From: Cucurbitaria berberidis CBS 394.84
Lineage: Eukaryota; Ascomycota; Dothideomycetes; Pleosporales; Cucurbitariaceae
NCBI RefSeq assembly: GCF_010015615.1
Contig: NW_024468936.1
Coordinates: forward strand, 5,935,663-5,999,662
Direction: 5' to 3'
DNA: 64,000 bases
The translations under genes and the position numbers were made by a program. The notes below the pieces were generated by a model that ran no database searches, had not been told where the DNA came from, and was given only the letters and a program-made list of their open reading frames with translations. The stretch's first letter is position 1. Each line of letters starts with the position of its first letter. Of the stretch, positions 12,323 through 21,997 are shown one piece after another.

Positions 12323-15300
12323 TGCGGAGATGAAATCTTTAAAAGCTCGAAATGGAGAGGATCGGCGAACTGGTAACGACCGCTTGGTGCTTGAATCAAC
12401 CTTTACAGTGGTGAAGTAGACCTGGGTATCTTTCTTGCCTCTCCTCTTCCGGCCGGTCGATTCCAGGAAGAGCAGTGTGAAGGCACGGGTTGGCGCAAGT
12501 ATGAACGTGGAGGTGTAGTTTCGCTAACTGTAGAGTTGAGCACCGCAAGGTTTATATGCGGGTCTAGGGCGTACGGCCTCTGGTCGAGTCACAGGAGGGC
12601 GCAGCGTCAGGAAGGACTGAGATGAGACAAGTTTTGTTGTGTTGCCTAGCAGGTGACTGCCTAGTAGAGGGACGAGGCAAGCGAGAAAAGGTGTTCAGAG
12701 ATAGGAAATCCGTCGAATGCCAATTTCCTCCCTGGGTTTACCGAATATGAGGGGCATATTTGGAAGGACTCGTGCCGTACTTATGTTCAGAGGTAAGACG
12801 TCTTTCTGGGAGAGTGCCCTGCAGCAGAAAGGGCCTACAGCTGCATTAGTGTGGGTGGTGGACGGAAAGCTTAGTTCAGCGTGGACTAAAGAGTAGGAAT
12901 TTTCAGGCGCAGAGGAATGAATGACAGGCATAGGGATGGCTGACCATCCAGGTGACAGACTCCTACACCACCTTGGGGCAAGGTCATCTGCGGCTTCAAG
13001 TCCCATGCACGAACTGACCACCAGATGTTGCAGCAAGGACAAGACGGCCATTAGTACAGGAATTGACGATCTCGCGAGGGAGTCTCCACAAAATGGGCAG
13101 GCTATCGCAGGAGAGCGACAGCGCAATTGTCCAAGTTGGAGCGAAAATGAAGTATGAAGGTGGAGCGAAGGGCCGAAGCATGCCGGGTGATCTGGCGCTA
13201 CCGGTAGCGGCGGGGCATGTCACACCGATTTGATGGCATCACGACTGACCATCTTTGTACTGTAATCTATCCCAACCTCATTCTCTCTCACACTTCTAAT
13301 CAGCTTAGCTGGTTTCGTCAAGCCATACACCCTGTTTGCTCACACACTTCTCGCTGGTGCTCATGGCGGGCGCTGACCGACGGTGAGTTACCCCAAGCTG
13401 GCTACATTCAGCCTGGGCGTCCCACCACGGGGTGACGAGGCCACTTGCGTGAACGTTTCGTTTGGCCCTTGCTGATCAGACCCTCCAACAAACCTTTTCC
13501 GAGGATTCATCAATCTTCAAATGGTCATGAACAAAGCTAAGCCCTGAATATGTTCCAGGTGATGCGGCTCCCAAACACCATCGCACCAATCAAAGCCTCG
13601 CGAACTGACAGTATCATTACATCTTTACGCGTTATTTGAAGGGTGCTGAATAAGTTTGCCATGCTGCATTGACATATGATCTGGTGTTCCAGTGTCGCAC
13701 GCCACCGTTCAGCTAGGCTCCACCTCCAGCCAGCCAGCATTAAACATATCGCTTGGGAATACCAGTTCTGACCACTGAGGCTTCGGGATGGCCTATTTCT
13801 CACCAGGAACTCAATAGATCCGGCTCACTTGGCCGGCTTGTAGCGCGAATAATCTAGACGCTGTGAGTAGGTCAATATTGGTATTTGTTATCGAGACGTG
13901 ACTGACACCGCCACCAGTGCCCATATTCCAGCTTACGCAGCCCTATTAATATTCCTCGTGTGGAGGGTGTATCCTGTTTCTGACCGCGCCTCTTTGAGTT
14001 CGCGGCTCTCAATATCTGACTCAGAACTATATCGCACCCAAGGTTGTGTCACCTGGACCACGATATGCCCCTTGCTGTTCGGAGTAGTCCGAACGTATTC
14101 GCAACCTTTTCGCATATTCCCCTACAGTTGAGGGAGGAGGCTTTGAAAGCCGAAACACTAGATCTCAGTTGCTGTCTTCGAACACCCGCAGCTCTCCTAT
14201 CCTCTAGCCAATATGTGAAGATAGCGATGCTTCGCCTAGACATTCGGAAGAGAGCAACGACAACGCTCAATCTTGATATATTTCGAATGGGGTGGCGGTT
14301 GAAAGCAAGCCAGATGATTTCCCAGTACTCAGCTTACCTTTGCTGATTGAGTCTCTAGTTCTGACTATAGTCAGGGCCCTGAAAGATAAACTTAGCATCC
14401 TTTCTGGGCGTGCCGGTCTCAGAACGAGCCCTTTGAGGATACGCTGTGTATGTCACAAGAAATCTCCTGAACGCTCCCAAACAATTTCCACGATCATAGA
14501 CTCTAGCGAAGCATCGCGCCAGAACTGGAACCTGATGCTAGTTACGGGATTCACGGCTTACCCTAGTATCTCTCCAGACACTGTAATTTTCCTGGTATCC
14601 AGTGTCGATTACTAAAGGCTCGTAAGTATGTAGCAGGTAAACAAAAATTGATGCCCAATGTGGAATCAGGTCTTACATTGCACTTGGTCAACCCAATCTT
14701 AGGCACCAAGACTCATTGTAGAATCACTCATCCTCTTGTTGATTCGACCGAGGCGGGCCAACTCTCGGACCGAAGCTCAATCTGCCAGAGGTAGTAGTTT
14801 TCACCGCCACACACCGCTTTTTCAGCGGAGCAAATATCCACAGCGCTTCACGACAGCCTCAAGACTACTCTCCCTTAGCTTACAAACTTGTAGTTTGAAT
14901 TACCCCTTCATCTCCTTGCTATCTTGCAAATGCTATGATAGTGACACTTTTCGCAATGTGTTGCTTCCAATCTTGTCAATATTCGTATCAACTTCGGTCC
15001 CACAACAGTTCAGACTACTTTCCACGAGCCGCTCAATAACGCGGACAAATCTCACTAATCACCTCCTACTATGTGAGGCTTTCACCGCTAGGATATAAGT
15101 TTAGACGCTGCCGCTCTCCACCTTCACCCGCTGTCCATCAATCCCGAATTCGGCCTCTATGATACCACCAATCTTGAGCGTCTCTTGTATAGAGCGCATC
15201 CTCCCGGACTTATCTCGGACCGTCATAACCGAGTACCTCCGCAGTTACATCGCTGATGATCGCACCTCTTCGCCAACTGCTTCTCGCTTAAAAGGTCCAA

Positions 15301-16014
15301 CAAGGCCCCATCACAAGCCTGAAACATCTCACCGACTACGTCACCATACTTCACAAGTCTCTGACTTGGCGCGCATCCTACAACCACCGCCCAGACTATA
15401 GACGAAGTCTCCACGACTCATATCTGGTGACAAATATTTACCCTCTAATTTGGCGATGATGTACTGCATCAATCATTTCCTTCTTGAAACAAGAGCCGTT
15501 TTCTAGCCTCACCGCTTCATGCTTGAAAGATCTGCGGACTGAACGGATTGGCGAGTAGCATCGTCGGTCCTTCAACGGCCCGTAGAGATGGCGTAGACGA
15601 GCCGTGTACTTCGTTGACATGAGGCCGAAGATCATATCGTTGATAATGTAACGGTCTTCGATCTTCCTGGGCCGCTCGGCGGTGAGATACAGATAGAGTC
15701 ATTGGTCTCTTAAGCGTCTTGGGTTTCCTGATCTTCAGATACATCCTAAGATGTATGTAGTAAGATCCAATGCCGCGATACAAAGTGGGGAAAGGGTTTG
15801 CGAGATTGGGACATGGAGAAGAAGGCAGGGAGAGATGAAAACACAAATTGATATAGGCTTCTAAGGGTACACACAGGTGATATACAGAAAGGGGCTCATG
15901 ACGATGAGAATTACGGATATAATGGATACATATCAGCACCCACTTACTGTGATGCCGCTACTTTCACCGCGTTCCTGCGTCTTTGCTCAGTAAAGCGACT
16001 CTACCTCCCTTGGC
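12323..16014. other. long gene-poor region, possible decayed coding remnants
   Basis: About 3.7 kb. 12.32-13.2 kb probably holds the promoter of the gene at 11645-12322. From about 13.2 to 15.95 kb many medium-length frames on both strands are broken by stops every few dozen codons, and none starts with a protein-like N-terminus. The plus strand around 15.1-15.5 kb has adjacent protein-like pieces in different frames, as in a decayed gene, but I recognise no family. No terminal repeats were found. Confidence 0.45.
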
Positions 16015-18552
16015 CTAGTCGCGAGGCTTAAACGTTGGGTCGATTGCTTTTGCTTGCGCCAAGAAATGCTTCTGAAGCTCTTCAAGAGCAGTTGTATCCT
16101 TAGCTGCCCTTTCATCGCTCTCGTTGTCTGTCCTGCTCTGCTGCCGCCACTGTGGTCCCAGAATCGCATTGAGACTAATCGACCCTCTGCGATTGGGATT
16201 CCGCCGCAATCTTGGATGCCACGTACGCAGATGCGGTATACCTTTCCCAAGAAGAGTTGGCTCCCTGAACAGCATTCTCCCGCATATCTTATTGACCTCT
16301 TGTATATACCTTGCATATGGTATGGTGTTCACATCCTCCATCATCCTATTCTCTTTCTTTTTAGATCGTCCGCGACCGAACAAGACAACAAACTGCATCT
16401 GCAGCGCTTTGACGACCGTATGTTGGTGCAAATGGAGACCAAGGTCGCGAAGCTCAAGGACAGTGCGGAGGCCGATACTCCAATCAAGTCGTTTGAGAGT
16501 TTGGCTCCGAAGGAGTCGCTGGCGATAGTGCTTTTTTTCAAGCGTGGAGCCAAACATAGACTGCTCCAAATGCGCGTTCGGGAGGAGACCGGCTCTAAAG
16601 CCCCATGTAATCAGGCCTTGTTGAAGTGAAGGTGTAAAGAGTAGGCGAATGGGGTGCAGTACGTTCTCGCGTTGCGTGATCGTTGTGGGAAAGTGAAAAT
16701 AATGATGGCGTTCAGGATATGCAGCGCGTAGCTTTGCCGTTGCTGGCTTCAGGAACGGCGACTCGGGGAGGCTGGCAAATTGGCGGCTGCTCCTTGGTGC
16801 ATACCAGCATAACAGCCAGAGTAAGAGCCGTCTGAGCTCCCTGAAGCGCCCGAGCATCCCGAATCGACGTATAATCTCGCGCCATTCTGTTGGACCAATG
16901 GCTCCCATACCAGACTCTAGAATAGACATGAAGACGCGAGTGACGAAACGCAAGTCATCAAATCTACCTCGAGTTGACACTCCCGGCTTATGTCCTGGCC
17001 GTCGCTGCCGTAGCAAATCTTTGATAGCCATGATCGATTCGAAAGACAACATAACGCCCCGGCTTCGCATGTCCTGGAGCACTTCCATAACATGACGTGG
17101 TCCGGAGCGTTTGATGTAGACTTGCAGGAGAAGATTCCACGACTCTGCACTAGAGTCATTGTGGAAGAGTGTTAGTATAGCGAGGGTACGCTGAGCCTGC
17201 ACCAAGTCCCCCTGATCGAGGTAGTATTCCAGTAACTTTCGTTGTACCTTGGCGAGACCAAAGACATCCGGATGCTGATCGCTGTTGAGCATACTGTGCA
17301 CCAGTTGCCACTTCTGCTCCATAGCAAACTTCTCTAGAGCTAATGAGAACACACAGCCTTGCAATGCGATGCCAGCTGCTCTTAGCTCTTCGAATCGTCT
17401 CGGTAACTCCTCTATAGGTTGTGTTCGCGCTGCCATTGCGAGTACCGCCAGAGGCCCAATCTCGTTCACCCCCACTAGGGCAAGCCCTTGCATGATAGAT
17501 TCCGGCGGGAAGGTTCTGGTTGCGAACAATCTTGCGCAGAACGAGTCTTCGAAACGTACTGGGGCGGTGTCGCGGCCCAGCAGTCGTTGCATGAGCTCCT
17601 TATTATATCCGCCGGCGTTCCGCTTCGGGTTTTTCGACGTAGGTTTCGTATTGAATCGCATTTTAGGGGTCGAAATATTCGACATCTCGGCAGTAAATAT
17701 ATGAACCACAGGATGGGATGCGGCAGACTCAGAGGGCAGGTCGCCTCGAGATGTGCAGAGTGCATGCCATCGACGTGCCATATTAATGTTTCCCTGCTCG
17801 ATGAGTGGAGGCACTGTCTCGTCGTAAAGGTTGCGCTCATTGCTATTGCGGTAGATATCCATCAGCGCCTCCCATGCTGCAGGACTGAACGTCGTTCGCC
17901 CAAGATGCGCCAATTGTCGCAAAGGAAGCTTCCTCAGATTTAGCTTCACTAGCATTTGGTGATGGTAGCTCAAAGCCTTTCTGGGCTCCCGTGAAAGCCA
18001 GTAGCCTAGGATCAGGTCGTAGAGGCGGGGATATGTATTGCCAGTCTTTTGAAGCAATTCAGATGCATGGTCTATGACTTTCTCTACAAGCAGTGGGTTC
18101 TTAATGAATGTACCCCATAGGAAGTCCGCGTCTGGTGTCTCGGCGGTGGGTAGGTGATGCCCTTGATGGCGTAGTGACCTCCAGACAGCACGAATGCCTG
18201 GCAGCCGAGAGACTCTCTCTTGTCGTGCTAGAGTCACAGCCCACGCTGCCTCATCGTTGGCTTTGTCTGCCCCTGTGCTCAATGTACCATGGTCCCTGTC
18301 TTCTGCTTCGAGGAATCGGCGCACAGTCTCTCGCCTTGCAGTCTCTTCTTTGGTCGTCGCATCCTGCCATCGTCTCCATTTCTGCTGCACGGAAGGCTTT
18401 GGACTGTTCGAGTAGGTGCGGCGTGAAGTTTTCGAAGGACAGCAATTCGCAGCCGTGGAGCATGCTGCAGGAAGCTCGGGAGCATTGACGATAGATCGCA
18501 GGAGTCTCAGGGCAGACGGGCTGACGAGGAGCCTGTCCAGGGCCGGTGGCAT
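16015..18552 (-). CDS. mitochondrial pentatricopeptide-repeat-like protein
   Basis: Single exon, 845 residues. I chose the ATG at 18552 over the longer open frame because it gives a basic, Ser/Ala/Leu-rich N-terminus (MPPALDRLLVSPSALRLLRS, then SKTSRRTYSNSP) that looks like a mitochondrial presequence. The body is all-helical with degenerate PPR-type pairs, for example the stretches around YLDQGDLVQAQRTLAILTLF and SAESWNLLLQVYIKRSGPRH followed by VMEVLQDMRSRGVM. Such proteins usually bind organellar transcripts or assist respiratory complex assembly; a Cia84-like or translation-activator role is possible but not shown. The gene is divergent from the COX7-like gene, with only 242 bp between start codons, which suits co-regulation of two mitochondrial proteins. 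Confidence 0.82.
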   Translation of the reverse strand: MPPALDRLLVSPSALRLLRSIVNAPELPAACSTAANCCPSKTSRRTYSNSPKPSVQQKWRRWQDATTKEETARRETVRRFLEAEDRDHGTLSTGADKANDEAAWAVTLARQERVSRLPGIRAVWRSLRHQGHHLPTAETPDADFLWGTFIKNPLLVEKVIDHASELLQKTGNTYPRLYDLILGYWLSREPRKALSYHHQMLVKLNLRKLPLRQLAHLGRTTFSPAAWEALMDIYRNSNERNLYDETVPPLIEQGNINMARRWHALCTSRGDLPSESAASHPVVHIFTAEMSNISTPKMRFNTKPTSKNPKRNAGGYNKELMQRLLGRDTAPVRFEDSFCARLFATRTFPPESIMQGLALVGVNEIGPLAVLAMAARTQPIEELPRRFEELRAAGIALQGCVFSLALEKFAMEQKWQLVHSMLNSDQHPDVFGLAKVQRKLLEYYLDQGDLVQAQRTLAILTLFHNDSSAESWNLLLQVYIKRSGPRHVMEVLQDMRSRGVMLSFESIMAIKDLLRQRRPGHKPGVSTRGRFDDLRFVTRVFMSILESGMGAIGPTEWREIIRRFGMLGRFRELRRLLLWLLCWYAPRSSRQFASLPESPFLKPATAKLRAAYPERHHYFHFPTTITQRENVLHPIRLLFTPSLQQGLITWGFRAGLLPNAHLEQSMFGSTLEKKHYRQRLLRSQTLKRLDWSIGLRTVLELRDLGLHLHQHTVVKALQMQFVVLFGRGRSKKKENRMMEDVNTIPYARYIQEVNKICGRMLFREPTLLGKGIPHLRTWHPRLRRNPNRRGSISLNAILGPQWRQQSRTDNESDERAAKDTTALEELQKHFLAQAKAIDPTFKPRD

Positions 18553-18794
18553 CAACAAGACGAAGTAAAGGCGCGATATCAGTCCATTGGCGGCAGTAAT
18601 CGCGCTCTCAATGCTGCTCAAAGGTCCAGCTTCAAGTTGCGAAAGTTGATGCGGCCCAAAGCAGCTAAGCGCGCCTTGGCGCTGGCTGACTTCCTCTGAC
18701 GGATCATTCGACCTGCAACTCCAACGTCCCGACACACGCCCCAATCCACCCATTGCCCCCGCGACAGCGCCAATACACCTCCCCACTCTTCATA
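18553..18794. promoter_or_regulatory. short bidirectional promoter between two mitochondrial genes
   Basis: The 242-bp gap between the divergent start codons of the PPR-like gene (18552, minus) and the COX7-like gene (18795, plus) must carry both promoters and both leaders. No specific factor site was assigned. Confidence 0.6.
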
Positions 18795-19318
18795 ATGGCA
18801 GGGTACGTCTATTCCGCAGCTGTAGTCGCTGTCACGAGCGGCGGAATGCGCTGCGACAGCCCAATCTGCGCCCACCCGGCTTCCCGCTCATAGTTCGGTA
18901 CTGACACTTTTGCAGCTGGGTCTACCGCGAGAACCGCGTCCCCTATTATCAGCGCGAATTCCAGAAGCACGATGGCTTGAGGACCTGGGAGAAGGTGCGT
19001 TGTCTGGATGTTGAACAGCCTGGGAAGTCTTGAGGAATGCGACGTGCAAGCATGCGACAAACGAGTGCTTGGTCATTGCAGCCTGGCTTTGGGACACCCG
19101 GGGCATGGAGTAATAAGTGCTGATACTTTCCGCGTCTAGGCCCGTGGCAAGTTCATGATCCCCGCGTACAAGGCTCTCCTTTTCACCAGCTTCGGCGCCA
19201 GCATGTACATGATGTTCCGCATGCTCCTGGTAAGTCATTTCCTCTAGCTACGTGAGGTGATGTGCCGTGACTGATGGCATTGTAGGGACACAAGACTTGG
19301 TATGGAAAGAAGGCTTAG
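18795..19318 (+). CDS. cox7: cytochrome c oxidase subunit 7 (COX7a family), four exons
   Basis: A 69-residue protein in four exons: 18795-18802 (only 8 nt, ATG GCA GG), 18916-18994, 19140-19229 and 19286-19318. Introns are 113, 145 and 56 nt; the frame closes exactly and ends in TAG. The product starts MAGWVYRENRVPYYQREFQK, then a linker rich in Lys/Arg (DGLRTWEKARGKF), one membrane-spanning helix (YKALLFTSFGASMYMMFRML) and a basic tail (GHKTWYGKKA). The RVPxxQ-x-FQ-x-x-DG signature followed by one transmembrane helix is the COX7a pattern (complex IV, inner mitochondrial membrane). It is too short and fragmented to appear as a long open frame. It is divergent from the mitochondrial PPR-like gene. 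Identity rests on remembered family patterns. Confidence 0.82.
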
Positions 19319-19971
19319 ATTGCATACTATGCTATGAGTAGAGTCTCTAGCTAGGGGCCGCGTGGGAGCATGTTTCGTCTGCTACAATGTACAAACAATC
19401 AACAAACCTGCAAATCATCTTGACTCTTTTGTCCAGGTCGGATAGAGCACAGTCAGTCAATGCACTCGTGGAACACTGTCCATTCTGCTGTCTGGGTCGT
19501 GATGGCTGCTTGCTTCCTTTTGTCAGTGCTAGAAAGCTCCGGAACACAAAGGCAATTGCCCATAGACAACGAATCATGTTCAAAGCCACTTTGATGATTT
19601 CACCCGACAAACGACCTTTGCATATGGAGGGACTAGATGATTGATGAACAGTGAATAGCTACGACTGCATTCTTCATGACGCTTTGCAACTCCTACTTCT
19701 GGTCAAGGGACGCGTGATAGCTGAAAGGATCCGACTCTGTCTGTCAGTCCCATGGCGTGTTAGTTCCCATAGGCACAACTCGAGTGTCACAAGGTTTCCT
19801 GCGCGATGATGGGCAATATCAAGCTCAAGGGTAGCTCCTCCCCGGACTGCCCCTCCACATTGGACCTAGCGCTAGCTCTAAAACGTCAGTGCCGAGATCC
19901 TTCTACGAGATCCCGCGCCGTCTCCCCAACCAACACCTGTCCATTGTGCCATTGGGAAAATACTTAGCACC
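19319..19971. other. intergenic region
   Basis: About 650 bp between the COX7-like gene and the CCDC47-like gene, both on the plus strand. It holds one 3' flank and one promoter. Nothing else is seen. Confidence 0.5.
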
Positions 19972-21666
19972 ATGGCCGACTTTGTAAAGGGACTTTTTGG
20001 TGGGCAGAAGCCTGTGCAGGCTCCAGTTGCCGGCGATGATGGTACGTATTGTCCCCACGTATATATATATATATCCGACCAAGACGTCCCACCGACCAGG
20101 AATTGGGCATGCACACGACACCAGACATTGGAGCGTGCCTGAACGCTGTGCGTCGCTTGAAAGAGCAGCAAGAGCAGCAGAAACATTACAGAAGCTGTAG
20201 GAGCTTTCGAACTTTGGACAATGGACTCATGATGCATGCACACGCACATTCGGGTTGCGCCGCATGGCTAACGCGTCGTAGACTTCGCAGACTATGCGGG
20301 CGCTCCTGAACCCACGCCAGCAGCCATCACGTCCTTCACCGACACCGCGACGCAAGCAGCGCCTACCTCGACCCTTGGCCAGCGCCCCTACACGGCATGG
20401 TACCGCGTGTGGGAGCGCACGACCATCGACGACTTCAAGCTCGAGATGTACATCCTACCCTTCCTCGTCGCGCTTGTAGTTGTGCATGTCTGGGGCACAA
20501 AGAGGAATCGCACCAAGGCAAGAGCTTGGATGAAAGCTCATGCGCCAATCTTGACGCACGAGTTTGTCCAGGTCGGCTACACGCGCCCGCAAGCTTCAGC
20601 AGAGGATGTCGCGGTTCAGCAGGCGCTCGATACGGCTGCCGACTCAGACAATATGCTCCGCGAGAAGAAGGCCGACGAGTACCAAACGTACGCGACTGGA
20701 CGCCAGAACGTTGCGTTTGTCGACTTCAAGCTTACTCTCGCCAAGCGATTCAACCCCTTTATGCGCATCGGCGAGAACCTCATCCCTCTGTTTCTCGAGA
20801 GCTTCCCTGCACCACAGGAGCGTCTAGAGGCTACCGCATACGTCTTCGATGGCCAAGAGACAAAGGTTGCGCCGGTGTACGGCAAGGGTGATGCGAAGAA
20901 GGTCTCCAACAGCGCTTTTGACGGCTTTGTCTTTGCTATCGTTCACAAGGACATCATGAAGCGCCTTCGCGACGAGCGCTACGATTTGTCTCTCACCACG
21001 ACGCGCGATCACGCTAAGCTCCCTGTCTGGACTACAGTTATGAGCGAAAGCGCAGAGGTCACGGATACGCTACTCACTCCTGAGCTCATCAAGGCTATCA
21101 ATGAGGCTGGTGACAGCTTCGAGGCGCTCGTTGTGAGCGATCAGCCCCTGGATCAGCCCAAGACGTAAGCTTTAGTCTGGTAGTAGAGGCTGGAGCACTT
21201 CCGGTACCTTTACATACGCTGGTTAGCAACTGTAAAGGTCATCGAATTGCTCCAGCCTCACTCACCGCCTTTTAAATACTCTTACTGACATTCCTACAGC
21301 CTCGATGACACGAAACCTCGCAAGCGTATAAACCTTTCTCTCAAGTTGACCAACGACCACACCTCGACGCTCCCGATCTTCACCTACTTCCTCCGCTTAT
21401 CTGACCACCTCGTCTCGTCGGCGCACTTCCGCCCAGAAGCCCTGCGCCGCATTCGCCAAACGCGCGACGAGCAAATTGCGAAAATCCGGAGGGCGGACGA
21501 TGAGGAGAAGGCCGAAGAACGCAAGATTGCGGCAGACAAGCTCAAGAGAGAGCAGCGTGACGCCAAGCTCGGAAGACTGAGCGCGGACGAGCAGAGGAAG
21601 TTCCTGGAGAAGGAGAGGGAGAGGAATGCGAAGAAGGGGCAGAAGAGGAGTACCATCAAGGCGTAA
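19972..21666 (+). CDS. CCDC47-like ER membrane protein (DUF1682)
   Basis: Three exons: 19972-20041, 20282-21164 and 21300-21666, 439 residues. The N-terminus MADFVKGLFGGQKP is short and soluble. One transmembrane helix lies at about residues 79-94 (MYILPFLVALVVVHVWG) and is followed by a basic KRNRTKARAW stretch. A globular domain follows, and the protein ends in a long charged coiled-coil (EEKAEERKIAADKLKREQRD ... FLEKERERNAKKG). This order is that of CCDC47/calumin, an ER protein that in animals works in the PAT complex at the translocon and in calcium handling. The fungal role is inferred. The first intron has two possible in-frame acceptors, at 20281 and 20290, differing by three codons. 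The second intron is unusually self-complementary. Confidence 0.85.
21165..21299 (+). other. self-complementary 135-nt intron, introner-like
   Basis: This intron of the CCDC47-like gene has GTAAGC and CTACAG ends. Inside, the 12-mer at 21186-21197 is the exact reverse complement of 21248-21259, and nested within it the 9-mer at 21206-21214 is the exact reverse complement of 21231-21239. An 8x8 internal region between them has further possible pairs. The whole would fold into one long hairpin with the splice sites at its foot. Confidence 0.85.
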
Positions 21667-21997
21667 GAAGGGGCCCGCTTAGATTTGGATAGTAACCTGG
21701 AGGTGTGGTCCATGTTCCTGAAGGGTCACGAAAGTACTTGGATTGCACTTTCGTGGCCTGCGGTCTTGAAGTCATGTTGGATGGCATTTGAAGCTGGTTG
21801 TACGAATACACGTTGGATAAAAACAGGAAGCTGTTTGAAGAAAATGTAGTAATTCATTAATATTGCGCTACATGTTCGTTTTTGATCCTTTCTACGCAAT
21901 GTATTGAACTAGCATACCAAGGCTATATATTTCGCTCTTAGGAGAAGAAAAAAACTAGGCTGTCGAAGCCGTGTAAACAGTACCGCCATGTCTGGGC
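21667..21997. other. convergent intergenic region
   Basis: About 330 bp between the ends of the CCDC47-like gene (plus) and the chitinase gene (minus). It is AT-rich from 21830 and contains both 3' ends. Confidence 0.5.

Noticed and set aside
12695..13126. 143-codon minus-strand frame
   Set aside because: Composition is not protein-like and no family pattern is seen.
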